Below are positions 34,012 to 43,701 of a stretch of 64,000 nucleotides of DNA, in pieces. The notes under the pieces are model-generated. The model had not been told where the DNA came from, searched no databases, and was given only the letters and a program-made list of their open reading frames with translations. The position numbers were made by a program, and so were the translations under genes. Source of the DNA: Chloroflexota bacterium (GTDB lineage: Bacteria > Chloroflexota > Chloroflexia > Chloroflexales > Herpetosiphonaceae); assembly GCA_020161265.1 (NCBI GenBank), contig JAIUOC010000001.1, positions 1,098,176-1,162,175 on the forward strand, read 5' to 3'. Numbering within the stretch: the stretch's first letter is position 1; the number at the start of each line of letters is the position of its first letter.

Positions 34012-35016
34012 TTAACGAAGGGCCAAAAGATCAAACAAGACTGCTGAGGCGGTCACCTCGACTCCTGCACCAGGCCCGCGCACCACCAACGGGCGCTCTT
34101 GGTAACGGTTGGTTGTCCAAGCCACCATATTATCTGGCCCTTTGAGCGAGCCAAGCGGGCTATCTTTGGCGACTGCTTGCAAGCCAACTCGCGCCCCATC
34201 AGGCGTAATCGCCGCCACATAGCGCAGGGTTTGGCCTTGGGCAACAGCTTCGGCTTGGCGTTGAGCATAGCCAGCATCAAGTTGCTCAAGTTGCACCATA
34301 AATTCAACAATGCTCAAATCAGCAAACGCAGCTGGATACAATGGCTCAATTGTAATATCGCTTAAGTTCCATTGATAACCCAAAGTACGCGCTAAAATCA
34401 AAGCTTTACGGGCAACATCAACACCGCCCAAATCATCACGTGGGTCGGGTTCTGTCCAGCCCAAGGCTTTAGCTTCACGCACAGCCGCCGAATAAGGCTG
34501 GCCTTGTTCGATTGATGAGAGCAAAAAGCCCAGTGTACCACTCAAACAGCCTTCGATGCGCTGAACCTGATCGCCAGTATCGCGCAGCAAATTGGTGGTC
34601 ACCACAATTGGCAAGCCAGCCCCAACTGTGGCCTCGTAGCGGGTGCGGCGCTCAGCAACCAAGGCTTGAAACAACGTTAAATCTTCGCACAACGGTTTTT
34701 TATTGGCCAAGGCCAAACTCATGCCACGCTCAACCAATTCAACCAACTGGGCAGCATTGGCTTCAGCGGTCGTATCAGCCACCAAACAGCCAGCGGGCAA
34801 GGCGGCTCGCCAATCGCCGCTGCTTCCCTCGGGCAAACTGGCTAGGGCTGTGCCTTGGGCTTTGGCTGTCGCCACCGCCAACCAGCGCTCGTTGCTCAAT
34901 GGTCCCGCCACATACCCAGAACGATCAGCCACCAAGGCAAGGTTGAAGTGCGGCAAAGCTTGGGCCAACACCGCCCGACCGACTCCACCAAAGCCATAAA
35001 TTGCTAAATTGTGCAT
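34012..35016 (-). CDS. hom: Homoserine dehydrogenase, short form without ACT domain
   Basis: 334 residues. N-terminal Rossmann loop IYGFGGVGRAVL, the cofactor-side ANKKPL near 103-108, then the catalytic domain with YEATVGAGLPIV, CLSGTLGFLLS, GWTEPDPRDDLGGVDVARKALILAR (active-site Glu/Asp/Lys region) and GPGAGVEVTA at the end. It reduces aspartate semialdehyde to homoserine with NAD(P)H for threonine and methionine synthesis. The regulatory ACT domain of longer Hom proteins is absent, so threonine feedback through ACT is not expected. AAGGAAG lies before the ATG. A single gene; no threonine genes nearby. Confidence 0.9.
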   Translation of the reverse strand: MHNLAIYGFGGVGRAVLAQALPHFNLALVADRSGYVAGPLSNERWLAVATAKAQGTALASLPEGSSGDWRAALPAGCLVADTTAEANAAQLVELVERGMSLALANKKPLCEDLTLFQALVAERRTRYEATVGAGLPIVVTTNLLRDTGDQVQRIEGCLSGTLGFLLSSIEQGQPYSAAVREAKALGWTEPDPRDDLGGVDVARKALILARTLGYQWNLSDITIEPLYPAAFADLSIVEFMVQLEQLDAGYAQRQAEAVAQGQTLRYVAAITPDGARVGLQAVAKDSPLGSLKGPDNMVAWTTNRYQERPLVVRGPGAGVEVTASAVLFDLLALR

Positions 35017-35124
35017 CGTAGAGCTTCCTTAATCTGATGTGTCGGGCTGTATTGTACGGGTTAGCCAGCTATTTAGGCAAAAAATGCTGAGCACGAGGAA
35101 GCAAACTTGGCGTAAATTCGATAG

Positions 35125-35991
35125 TTAATGATCTTTGCGCTGCTTTTTGAGCAACTTTCGCACTTTTTCTTCTTCGGCAATCACCGCCTCAACTGCTTTG
35201 GCCGAGAGTTTGCCAGCATCAACCAAGGCATAAGCGCCCGATCGATCGAGCACCAAGGTATTAGCATCGTCAAATTCAAACGGCATATCAGCGACTAACA
35301 TTTCGACCACCGCCTTGAGAATCGCAATCCGTGCCCAGCGTTTGTCGTTGGCGGCAATCACTTGCCATGGGGCGTTTTCGCTGGATGTTCGGGCTAGCAT
35401 TTCATCAATTGCAATCGCATATTCCGACCATTTCTCACGATTGCGCCAATCTTCTTCGGTTAATTTCCAGATTTTCAGCGGATCATTTTCGCGCTCACGA
35501 AAACGCTTTTCTTGCTCGTCGCTCGAAATATGTAGGAAAAATTTCAAGACCGAAGTACGATCGTTATGTAAAATTCGTTCAAAATCGTTGATTTCACCGT
35601 ACGCTTGGCTCCACTCGCGCATGGTAGCAAAGCCTTCAACCCGCTCTACTAGCACGCGGCCATACCAAGAACGGTCAAATAAAACAATCTGGCCATCGCG
35701 GGGCAGGCGGTTCCAAAAACGCCAAAGATAATTGTGGGCGCGTTCTTCGGGCGTGGGTGCAGCAATTGGGTGCACCACAAACCCACGTGGATCGAGCGCC
35801 TCGGTCAGGCGTTTGATCGCACCACCCTTGCCGCTCGCATCCCAGCCTTCAAACACCAAAACCATGCGATGGCCAATTTGGGTCACGGCGCGTTGCAAAC
35901 GCAACATTTTAAATTGCAAATCGGTGAGTTGGCGCTCATAGCTTTTTTTGCCCAAATCCAACGATAAATCAACTTGATCAAGCAGCGACAT
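35125..35991 (-). CDS. ppk2: Polyphosphate kinase 2 family enzyme
   Basis: 288 residues from ATG 35991 (AAGGAG seven bases upstream). Walker A GWDASGKGG at about 49-57, the DPRGFVVHPIAAPTPEER segment, the LWRFWNRLPRDGQIVLFDRSWYGRVLVERVEGF stretch with the catalytic Asp-Arg and lid arginines, and RFREREND. These are diagnostic of PPK2, which transfers phosphate between polyphosphate and nucleoside mono- or diphosphates. Whether it uses AMP or ADP cannot be read safely. A terminator separates it from the upstream ArsR-type gene. Confidence 0.9.
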   Translation of the reverse strand: MSLLDQVDLSLDLGKKSYERQLTDLQFKMLRLQRAVTQIGHRMVLVFEGWDASGKGGAIKRLTEALDPRGFVVHPIAAPTPEERAHNYLWRFWNRLPRDGQIVLFDRSWYGRVLVERVEGFATMREWSQAYGEINDFERILHNDRTSVLKFFLHISSDEQEKRFRERENDPLKIWKLTEEDWRNREKWSEYAIAIDEMLARTSSENAPWQVIAANDKRWARIAILKAVVEMLVADMPFEFDDANTLVLDRSGAYALVDAGKLSAKAVEAVIAEEEKVRKLLKKQRKDH

Positions 35992-36008
35992 TGCAAGCTC
36001 CTTTAAAA

Positions 36009-36036
36009 GCAAAACGCCCCGTTGTAGCGGAGCGTT
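36009..36036 (-). terminator. Terminator between the ArsR-type gene and ppk2
   Basis: On the minus strand AACGCTCCG/CGGGGCGTT (36028-36036 with 36013-36021, one mismatch) is followed by TTGCTTTT. Confidence 0.65.
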
Positions 36037-36047
36037 GGCTGGTCGAT

Positions 36048-37127
36048 TTAGACAAATTCGCGTAGGCGAGCGGAAATTTCTTCAATCCGTTGGCGATTGA
36101 TCGAATAATATTTTGCGCCCTTGTCGCGGCGCACATTCAGCACACCTGAGGTTTCCATCAGCTTCAAATGGCGCGAAACCGCCGATTGATGAATATCGAG
36201 CAAATTGACAATTTCTTGGGCATACAATTCGCGGCCATGCAACAACGTCATAATTTGCAGTCGCGTTTTATCGGCCAACGCTGCTAATGGCTGATACAGG
36301 CTTTGAGTGCGTTCAGTTTGCTCATCACCTTCAGCTGGTGTGGTGCTGCTATTATAAAACACCGTAAGTAATGATCCATTGAAAAGAAACGACAAGTATG
36401 GCCCAATATATTGCGATGGCACAAAACGCACAGTGCTAATCGTGCCAAGTCGTTCATGAATATGGTCGGGCAAGCGGCGACCAGTCACTCCAGCAAATAA
36501 ATCGCGGAAGTTGACGCTATATTGATGAGTCCGATGATAATGGGCATTCCGTTCGCGGCGGACTTGTTGCAGTTCATATTGCTCACGATAAATTCGATCC
36601 CAAAAACGCTGAATCGTTGAGACCAACAAATCGCGCCATTCGGTTGGTTGTTGCAATAATTCAATTAGCTCATCGGTATCAACCGGAAACTGCATTTTAG
36701 CCAATAATTCTTCTAATTGCTCTTGATCGGCAATAATTTCGGCTGGTGTGTGCAATAATTCAACATCAGCATTAGCGGCGGTGCGTTGCACAATTTTATG
36801 CACCATCGCGGCACATTCTTGCGGCGAAAGCGCCTTGAGATCGTCAATCAAGCCATTAAAATCATCGTGACCCGTTGCACCTGGCGGTAAAATTTGGCCT
36901 GAAACAGTTTCGACCACCACATAAGGATAAACACCCATGCGCATTGCCAGCTGAATATCGTGGCGTAAGCGCGGGGGCACACTCGCAGCAGCCTCAACCA
37001 GCCATGCATCCAAACCCTCAAAATCGTGGACAATTCCAATCAGACCCATTGTCGAAAGTAGATCCAACCCAAGTGATGGGACAAAATCAACTTTAAATGC
37101 CGGTTGAGCGCGAACGAGTTCAGTCAT
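36048..37127 (-). CDS. ArsR-type transcription regulator with large N-terminal sensory region
   Basis: 359 residues from ATG 37127 (AGGAG nine bases upstream; ATG 37133 is too close to it). The last 90 residues are a winged helix of the ArsR/SmtB class: PLAALADKTRLQIMTLLHGRELYAQEIVNLLDIHQSAVSRHLKLMETSGVLNVRRDKGAKYYSI. No ArsR metal-site cysteines are seen. The first 260 residues are helical and unlike any sensor I recognise (DFVPSLGLDLLSTMGL at the start). ArsR proteins repress stress or efflux genes. It stands alone, with a 300-bp spacer upstream. Confidence 0.75.
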   Translation of the reverse strand: MTELVRAQPAFKVDFVPSLGLDLLSTMGLIGIVHDFEGLDAWLVEAAASVPPRLRHDIQLAMRMGVYPYVVVETVSGQILPPGATGHDDFNGLIDDLKALSPQECAAMVHKIVQRTAANADVELLHTPAEIIADQEQLEELLAKMQFPVDTDELIELLQQPTEWRDLLVSTIQRFWDRIYREQYELQQVRRERNAHYHRTHQYSVNFRDLFAGVTGRRLPDHIHERLGTISTVRFVPSQYIGPYLSFLFNGSLLTVFYNSSTTPAEGDEQTERTQSLYQPLAALADKTRLQIMTLLHGRELYAQEIVNLLDIHQSAVSRHLKLMETSGVLNVRRDKGAKYYSINRQRIEEISARLREFV

Positions 37128-37425
37128 AACCATCGACTCCTACTTTTAAGATGCGTTCCCACCATTTGGGGTGATCAAGCTAGCGTATACAATCCCTGCA
37201 TGAGGGAGCATACTCCCCCGCATTCGACAACGCTCTGAAAGATGGGTTATGCAGGCTTGTACATTTTAGCATATTCTGAGTAACTTGGGCTAGGCGCTGG
37301 ATTAAGGTTAACCAACGTTTATGATTGGCAGTTGGTTGCTGCGCCCAAGCCAGCTCCTACAGCGGCAAGCGCGGAATTGTGTGAGCTGATTCTCAGCTTT
37401 TTGGCAGTGGGAATTTAACTTAGGG
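37128..37425. other. Spacer without visible genes
   Basis: Contains only the leader of the ArsR-type gene and short imperfect palindromes such as GGGAGCATACTCCC near 37204-37217. No reading frame, RNA fold or repeat word that I can support. Confidence 0.4.
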
Positions 37426-38970
37426 TTAGCGGAGGGCCGCTTGCATACCAGCAGCCAGCGTTTGATAGATCGCAATTTGACCAAGATCGATATTGGCAGC
37501 GACAATTTCTTCGGCAATCGCTGGATTTGCTCCAGTCAGCAACAAGCGTGCCCCAAGCAATTGCACTGCTTGGGCCGTTTGGCCGAGCGCAACCGCTGCC
37601 CGTTGTTCAAGCTGTGAAATCCCAGTCAGATCGAGGATAACCGTGCGAGCACGATAGGTTTCAATTCCATGCAAAATCGTGGTTTGCAAACGCTCAGCCC
37701 GATTGAGATCGATTTGACCGATCAAGGGCATTGCTAAAACCTCACGCGAAACCGGAATCAACGGCAAGGCTTGTTCGGCCAAACTTTGCTCTTGGAGTTC
37801 GAGCAAAGCCGCTTGGGTTTGCAATTGGCTTTGCTGATTTTGCAGCATTTCGGCTTGCAAGGCACTGCGTTTAGCCTCAGCCGCCAGTTGTTCACGCTGG
37901 GCAATGGCCAACGAATCAAGTGCTTGATTGACAGTTTTAGCCAATAAGCCTAGCTCATCGGGGCTAGCAAAGTTAATCTGATGTTGATCAGGCTGACTAG
38001 GATCGATCTGGCGCAAATCGCCAACCATCGAAGCAAGAGGATAGAAAATAAAGCGTCGCAAAGCCCAAAAGAGGCTCAACAACCCCAAACAGCCAGCAAT
38101 CCCCACCACACTAGCGATTAACCAGAAGGTACGTTCACCTTGAATATAAATTGTACGAGGCAGGGCTAAAGTTGCCACCAACAAAGGTTTACCGTCGATT
38201 GACGGAAAAACCACAAAACCTTCGAGGGTATTATCGTTGAAAGCTCGCGAAACCAGGCGCTGCTCATTAGCCAATTCGCTGACAATCTGCTGCCGCGTTG
38301 GCGCAAGCAAGCGATAATCACTCAACTCAACTGGTAACAAGGTTTGGTAATTAATCCGATCAACCACCGCTTGATCGACCATCCGCCCATAAATCAATGT
38401 GCCACGCGATGGACCTTGGGCATCGCTGGTGAGAATCGGTCGCGCCGCCAAAAGCCATAGTTTGGTGCCAGCCCGTACCACACTCGTTTTGCCTTGATCA
38501 AGTTGGGGATGATTGAGTAATTGGGGATAGAAATTGTTGATATCAAAAAACTCAAATGGCACGGCAACCGGCTTGCCTTGTTGGGGATCATAGGTTTTGG
38601 CGAACACAATTGTGCCGTTCTGATCGGTATAGAGCATCGCTTGCACATTATACAGCTCAAATACTTCGTCGTTGGTATTTTCTTCAATATAGGTGGGCGT
38701 GCGCTGATTGATAAAATCATACGATTCATCCCAAGTTGCCATTGATAAGACCAAGGCATCGATCTGGGACAGCTCGCTATCGATTGCTCGCCGCACCCGT
38801 TCGAGGTGATCTTGCATTTCCTGTTGTTCAGCAAAAAGGCTTGAGCTATTGACGATATAGCGTAACGGAATCAACAAAACCAGCACAACGATCAACATAA
38901 TGCCCAATAAAGCAAGGCTAATTTTGCCACGAACACTTTTATGCACATATTGTTGATAGGCTGCTTTCAT
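37426..38970 (-). CDS. CHASE4-HAMP-STAS signalling protein
   Basis: 514 residues. TM1 (about 17-40), a CHASE4 extracytoplasmic domain (about 45-270: LVLSMATWDESYDFINQ... and VQAMLYTDQNGTIVFAKTYDP), TM2 (about 280-303), HAMP (about 305-365), a short coiled coil, then a C-terminal STAS domain (about 395-512) with VILDLTGISQLEQRAAVALGQ. The DLTGI region is where RsbR/RsbS-type STAS proteins carry the phosphorylated Ser/Thr. It is likely a membrane sensor feeding a stressosome-like partner switch. A single-domain receiver gene is divergent, 226 bp away, and may be part of the same circuit; that is inference. Confidence 0.8.
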   Translation of the reverse strand: MKAAYQQYVHKSVRGKISLALLGIMLIVVLVLLIPLRYIVNSSSLFAEQQEMQDHLERVRRAIDSELSQIDALVLSMATWDESYDFINQRTPTYIEENTNDEVFELYNVQAMLYTDQNGTIVFAKTYDPQQGKPVAVPFEFFDINNFYPQLLNHPQLDQGKTSVVRAGTKLWLLAARPILTSDAQGPSRGTLIYGRMVDQAVVDRINYQTLLPVELSDYRLLAPTRQQIVSELANEQRLVSRAFNDNTLEGFVVFPSIDGKPLLVATLALPRTIYIQGERTFWLIASVVGIAGCLGLLSLFWALRRFIFYPLASMVGDLRQIDPSQPDQHQINFASPDELGLLAKTVNQALDSLAIAQREQLAAEAKRSALQAEMLQNQQSQLQTQAALLELQEQSLAEQALPLIPVSREVLAMPLIGQIDLNRAERLQTTILHGIETYRARTVILDLTGISQLEQRAAVALGQTAQAVQLLGARLLLTGANPAIAEEIVAANIDLGQIAIYQTLAAGMQAALR

Positions 38971-39196
38971 CGCTGAACTTCCTTATGCCATCGTTGGCTT
39001 TGATGCGAATTGGAATGCAACGCATAGAATTGTGGTTAGGCTAACTATACACCATCTCAAAACCACCTTTCGGGTGAGCAATATCCCCCGAAAGTAACTA
39101 TTTACAGCTAGGACTTCATGGTATACAACAACACTAGAGTATCAATCATTGGTAGCGATTTCAATTAATCGTGCCGATTGACAGCAGGAGCAAGCT

Positions 39197-39592
39197 ATGC
39201 ACATTTTAATTGTCGATGACGACCAAGACAATCGCACCATCCTTACAACTCGCTTGCAACGGCGCGGTTTTCAAATTAGCACCGCCAAAACTGGGATCGA
39301 GGGCTTGATGATGGCGTTGCAATTAAAGCCCGACTTAATTCTGATGGATATGTCGATGCCCGAATTGCATGGTTGGGGTGCAACCGCCCAACTTAAGGCC
39401 TCACCGCAAACCCGCTCAATTCCGGTGATTGCGATTACCGCCTATACCCTCTCTGGTGATCGCGAACGCTGTATGGCGGTTGGTTGTGATGCCTATGTCG
39501 AAAAGCCTATCGATTTTAATCATTTGCTCTCAACGATTCAGCGGGTGGCTGAACGCCATAGCATTGCCCTTGAGATCAAGCTAGGTGGGTAG
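39197..39592 (+). CDS. Single-domain response regulator (CheY-like)
   Basis: 131 residues, receiver only. Acidic triad Asp7-Asp9, phospho-acceptor Asp51 (LILMDMSMPELHGW), Thr/Ala in AITAYT and the invariant Lys in YVEKPIDF near 108. No output domain, so it acts by protein contacts or as a phosphate relay. It is divergent from the CHASE4-STAS gene and carries AGGAGCAAGC before the ATG. Confidence 0.9.
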   Translation: MHILIVDDDQDNRTILTTRLQRRGFQISTAKTGIEGLMMALQLKPDLILMDMSMPELHGWGATAQLKASPQTRSIPVIAITAYTLSGDRERCMAVGCDAYVEKPIDFNHLLSTIQRVAERHSIALEIKLGG

Positions 39593-39791
39593 AAATGTAC
39601 CCACCTAGCCATAGTATACCAACATTCAACCACGATGCTAGCTGCTTGTCGCTATGGTTGGGGATAGTAGGCAGCAAACACGGATCATGCGACTTGTGTA
39701 ACGTGCATTATACACCGTTCCAGCCTCATTCTTGTGCTTCGCCATTACACAACCCCTTGATTAAACATCACATTTAAGCTGCTGCCAAGGG

Positions 39792-41672
39792 CTATTTGCT
39801 AGCCCATGGTAAGAACACGTTGTACTGCTGAGCAATTGGCGTATTGGTAACGGTTGGCGTATTCGTCGCCGTTGATGTCGCCGTATTGGTTGGCGTATTC
39901 GTTGCTGTGCGCGTTGGCGTTACCGTATTAGTTGGCGTGTTGGTTGCCGTGCGCGTTGGCGTTGCCGTATTGGTTGGTGTGTTGCTCGCCGTTGGCGTAG
40001 CGGTATCAGTTGGCGTATTAGTTGGCGTGTTGGTCGCCGTTGGCGTAGCGGTATCGGTCGGCGTATTGGTTGGCGTATTGGTCGCCGTTGGCGTTGCCGT
40101 ATCGGTTGCGGTTGGAACAACTGGCGTGTTGGTTGGCGTTGCCGTATCGGTCGGCGTATTGGTTGGCGTGTTCGTCGCCGTTGGCGTTGCCGTATCGGTT
40201 GCCGTTGGAACAACTGGCGTGTTGGTTGGCGTAGCGGTATCGGTTGGTGTATTGGTTGGCGTGTTCGTCGCCGTTGGCGTAGCGGTATCGGTTGGTGTAT
40301 TGGTTGGCGTGTTCGTCGCCGTTGGTGTTGCCGTATCGGTCGGCGTATTGGTTGGGGTAGCAGTTGGGTTTGCCGCTAAAACCGTGTAGCTATAATCATC
40401 AGGATCATCATTAAAGCCTCGCACATGTTGACCAAGCGGATTCACATATTGGCCATTATTGTGCTTCAGATAGGCTGAGGCTGAGCCATCCTGGGCAATT
40501 ACCCGATAGAAAATGGTTGTGCCGATTGGCTGAGCTGGAATGCTGGCCTGCCACAAATCGTAGCTATGGATTGGCTGGCTGCGAAAACTTGCGCTCAACG
40601 ATTTGATTCGCGTCATTGGAATGGTGGTCGAATTTGCTCCATCCCAATAGCGCAGGCTAACCGTTTGCACATCAAGCGCATCAGTCAATGCCGAGATCGT
40701 CACAGCCGTAGTTTCGTCGATTGTGCCACTAGCACTATGCAAAAAGCTGTAGCTCTCGTTTGGCACAAGCTCAAGTTGGGGATTGACCGCATTAGCGCTG
40801 TGATAGAGTTGATCCCACAAAATATTATTATCGCCACCAAGCACGATTGGCGTGCTGGTCGCGGTGTTCGTTGGTGTGTTCGTTGGGGTATTGGTCGGCG
40901 TGTTCGTTGGGGTATTGGTTGGTGTGTTCGTCGGTGTGTTCGTTGGTGTGTTCGTTGGGGTATTGGTGGCCGCTGAACAGCTCAACGTAGTGCTGGCAGT
41001 ATTACGTGGGTTTGGCGTACCCACGCTAAATTCAGTGGCATTATCATCAGCATCAATACATGGATTGGTACGAATAGCACTTGTTGTATTACTTGGCGCA
41101 CCTGTTGCCCCACTCCCCTCGAAGTAATTCGCACTCCCGAAACCAACCAGATCGACAATTTGGCCTTGTTGGGTAGCATTACAAGGTGTAGAAGAGCCAT
41201 TACAAGCTAAACCTGTTGCAACATTCGCCAAAATTACTTTGCCACCAGTACCAGACATTGCGATTGATCCGAGGGCATCAGGGGTTGGTAATGCAACACC
41301 ATTTGCTCCACCACCTAAACGCACGAGATAGTATTGACCAGGAGCAATTGAGGCATTTGGTAGTGCCATAACATTTGTACTGAAATTACCAGTACCCGTC
41401 GCTGATGTATATTGGATTGACCAGCCATTAATTGAAACACTCGCGTTACTCAAATTGAATAACTCAACAAAATCATGAGTATAGGTAGCACCAGTATTTC
41501 CGCCGCCCCCATACACTTGGCTAATCACAACGGTGCTTGATGCAGCAAACGCAGGCTGAGCATTGGTCTGCGGCAGCAGCCAAGCCAACAAGCCTACCAA
41601 TAAAACACTTAATAATGAGCCGACGCGGGCACGATCAACAGTCAACAACGACCGCAATGAGCGCAATTGCAT
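39792..41672 (-). CDS. Secreted lamin-tail-domain protein with long Thr-Asn-Thr-Pro repeats
   Basis: 626 residues from ATG 41672 (GGGGAG seven bases upstream). Signal peptide at about 18-42 ending in AFA-AS. A lamin tail (LTD) domain lies at about 45-190 ([41 protein letters not shown]). There is a first TNTP repeat block at about 238-270, a second beta domain to about 435, then a 170-residue block of TNTP/DTATPT repeats, ending in [13 protein letters not shown] domains in bacteria sit on extracellular proteins, often nucleases or adhesins; no nuclease motif is visible here. The repeat blocks act as spacers and are likely length-variable. The end motif resembles YLPLAIR of the beta-helix protein. 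Confidence 0.8.
   Translation of the reverse strand: MQLRSLRSLLTVDRARVGSLLSVLLVGLLAWLLPQTNAQPAFAASSTVVISQVYGGGGNTGATYTHDFVELFNLSNASVSINGWSIQYTSATGTGNFSTNVMALPNASIAPGQYYLVRLGGGANGVALPTPDALGSIAMSGTGGKVILANVATGLACNGSSTPCNATQQGQIVDLVGFGSANYFEGSGATGAPSNTTSAIRTNPCIDADDNATEFSVGTPNPRNTASTTLSCSAATNTPTNTPTNTPTNTPTNTPTNTPTNTPTNTPTNTATSTPIVLGGDNNILWDQLYHSANAVNPQLELVPNESYSFLHSASGTIDETTAVTISALTDALDVQTVSLRYWDGANSTTIPMTRIKSLSASFRSQPIHSYDLWQASIPAQPIGTTIFYRVIAQDGSASAYLKHNNGQYVNPLGQHVRGFNDDPDDYSYTVLAANPTATPTNTPTDTATPTATNTPTNTPTDTATPTATNTPTNTPTDTATPTNTPVVPTATDTATPTATNTPTNTPTDTATPTNTPVVPTATDTATPTATNTPTNTPTDTATPTATNTPTNTPTDTATPTASNTPTNTATPTRTATNTPTNTVTPTRTATNTPTNTATSTATNTPTVTNTPIAQQYNVFLPWASK
39834..40375 (-). repeat. 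Coding minisatellite: TNTP / DTATPT repeats
   Basis: A long in-frame array based on 18-bp units encoding TNTPTN and TDTATP in the secreted lamin-tail protein. Larger blocks with TNTPVVPTA inserts (near 40110 and 40207) are themselves duplicated, showing recent unit expansion. Confidence 0.85.
40850..40975 (-). repeat. Second TNTP coding repeat
   Basis: About ten 12-bp units (codons for TNTP) between the lamin-tail domain and the following beta domain of the same protein. Confidence 0.8.
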
Positions 41673-41854
41673 ACCAACACTCCCCAAGACACAGATTTGG
41701 CTAAAACGTAAGGATCACTAGCGATCTTGCCACGCGGCCTAGCCCAACGTCAATGCTATTTAGTCCTATCAATGGCCTAGTTCTTTGGGCGATTATTGGC
41801 GTGATTGGTGGTAATAAAGTTTGATAATTAATTTAATTTTAGCCCTTTGGAATG

Positions 41855-41888
41855 CAAAAAAACAGCTATAGCCAAGCCATAGCTGTTT
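41855..41888 (-). terminator. Terminator of the gamma-glutamyltransferase gene
   Basis: On the minus strand AAACAGCTAT...ATAGCTGTTT with an inner GGC-type pairing, followed by TTTTG. Confidence 0.75.
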
Positions 41889-41918
41889 GAACTAGGTTAG
41901 ATCTAGGACTAGCTTGAT

Positions 41919-43523
41919 TTAGAAGCCCAAAGCACAGCCATCAGCCCGCATATCGCTGCCACCGATCAACGAGCCATTGGGCAAGCGCCAGATAATTTGG
42001 CCGCGCCCAAACATGCCACCTTCAGCATGAATTTCGACATCGTGGCCCATGGCGCGTAAACCTTCAGCGATAAATTGGGGCACGCCATATTCCAAATAAA
42101 CCTTACGGCCAGCGCCAACTTGCCAGCGTGGTGCATCGAGGCTAGCTTGCGGATTAAGCTGCCAATCAACACGGTTCAAAATCATTTGGGCATGGCCTTG
42201 AGGTTGCATCGCGCCGCCCATCACCCCAAACGGCCCAACCGCCTCGCCATCGCGGGTCAAAAATGAGGGAATAATCGTGTGGAAGGGCCGTTTGTTGGGC
42301 GCTAAAACATTGGGGTGTTGCGGATCAAGCGAGAAGTTCGCGCCACGATTTTGTAGCGCAATCCCAGTTTCGGGCACAACCACGCCTGAACCAAAGCCCA
42401 TATAGTTTGATTGAATAAAGCTGACCATCATGCCATCGCCATCGACCGCACACAGATAGACCGTGCCACCTTGGGGCAACTGACCATGCTGTGGGTCAAG
42501 CGCATACTCGCCAATCAGGCTGCGGCGGCTAGCAGCATAGCGCTTAGAAAGCAATTGTTTGGTTGGCACTTCAACATGCTCAGGGTCGGCAATGTAGCGA
42601 TAGGCATCAGCAAAGGCTAATTTCATGGCTTCGATTTGCATATGATACGCTTGAATGGTATCGCGGGTGGTATGGCTCAGATCAAAGCCTTCTAGAATAT
42701 TCAGCGCCATCAGTGCTGCCAAACCTTGACCATTCGGCGGAATTTCCCAGACTTGATAGCCGCGATAGCTAGTGTTGATTGGCTCAACCCAAGTGCTGGT
42801 ATGTTGCGCTAAATCGGCGGCGCTGATAAAACCGCCAGTTTGCTGCGCCCATTCGACAATTTGCCCAGCCAATTCACCGGTGTAAAAATCGTCAGCGCCA
42901 GTTTGAGCAATCCGGCGCAAGGTACGCGATTGTCGCCGCGAACGCCACATGTCGCCAGCGCCAGGCGCACGCCCACGGTAGGAAAAGGTGTTAAGCCAAG
43001 CACTGGTTGCGGGGTCGGTCATGGCTTCGTAGCGGCGCAAGGCCAAATTCCAATAATGCGAGACTATCGGCGTAACCGCAAAGCCATCTTCGGCGGCACT
43101 AATTGCTGGCATCAGCACTTCTTCAAAATTTAAGCGCCCAAATCGTTGATGCAGATCGTGCCAAGCTCGCGGCGTACCAGGCACAGTTACGCTCGGCCAA
43201 CCATAGGCTGGCATCTGTTGATGGCCTGCTTGGAGCATGGTTTCTAGGCTGAGCGCTTGCGGCGCACGCCCTGAGCCATTGAGGCCATGCAATTTGCGGC
43301 CATCCCAGACCAAGGCAAAAGCATCGCTGCCAATTCCGTTCGATGTCGGCTCGACGACCGTCAACATTGCGGCGGCGGCAATCGCTGCATCGACGGCATT
43401 GCCGCCACGTTCAAGCATCGATAAGCCAGCCAAAACCGCCTGTGGCTGGCTGGTCGCTACCATCGAACGCCGCGCAATCGCTGGCATGCGCCGTGAGCTA
43501 TAGGGTAAATCGATCAACTTCAT
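41919..43523 (-). CDS. ggt: Gamma-glutamyltransferase family protein (Ntn hydrolase)
   Basis: 534 residues. The N-terminal MVATSQPQAVLAGLSMLERGGNAVDAAIAAAAMLTVVEP is the family signature. The self-cleavage/nucleophile Thr is in QGGTVYLCAVDGDGMMVSFIQSN near 350, followed by QNRGANFSL and PFHTIIPSFL, with GGAMQPQGHAQM (the oxyanion GG and substrate region) near 430. It makes or breaks gamma-glutamyl bonds (glutathione, polyglutamate) or acts as a cephalosporin acylase-type enzyme. There is no signal peptide, unlike E. coli Ggt, so it is probably cytoplasmic. Monocistronic with its own terminator. Confidence 0.88.
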   Translation of the reverse strand: MKLIDLPYSSRRMPAIARRSMVATSQPQAVLAGLSMLERGGNAVDAAIAAAAMLTVVEPTSNGIGSDAFALVWDGRKLHGLNGSGRAPQALSLETMLQAGHQQMPAYGWPSVTVPGTPRAWHDLHQRFGRLNFEEVLMPAISAAEDGFAVTPIVSHYWNLALRRYEAMTDPATSAWLNTFSYRGRAPGAGDMWRSRRQSRTLRRIAQTGADDFYTGELAGQIVEWAQQTGGFISAADLAQHTSTWVEPINTSYRGYQVWEIPPNGQGLAALMALNILEGFDLSHTTRDTIQAYHMQIEAMKLAFADAYRYIADPEHVEVPTKQLLSKRYAASRRSLIGEYALDPQHGQLPQGGTVYLCAVDGDGMMVSFIQSNYMGFGSGVVVPETGIALQNRGANFSLDPQHPNVLAPNKRPFHTIIPSFLTRDGEAVGPFGVMGGAMQPQGHAQMILNRVDWQLNPQASLDAPRWQVGAGRKVYLEYGVPQFIAEGLRAMGHDVEIHAEGGMFGRGQIIWRLPNGSLIGGSDMRADGCALGF

Positions 43524-43701
43524 CGTTTGCTGCCCTCTGATGCTAAAATTTAAATGTTGCTGCTTGTCTCTATCCTCATCAAGTTTAAATCAATAGGATT
43601 ACAGACTAGTTAATCAATTGAGGTTTATTGGCCACTTGGACTCTGAGTGATCACCATCCTTCCGTCCCGCCTCAAGTCAGAAATATGGCCTCACCCACAG
43701 C

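Noticed and set aside
39834..40375. CRISPR array
   Set aside because: Units are contiguous, in frame and coding, with no unique spacers.
39844..40389. Plus-strand frame with VGVLVGV repeats
   Set aside because: It is the antisense of the TNTP repeat in the lamin-tail protein; no ribosome site, and composition is explained by the repeat.
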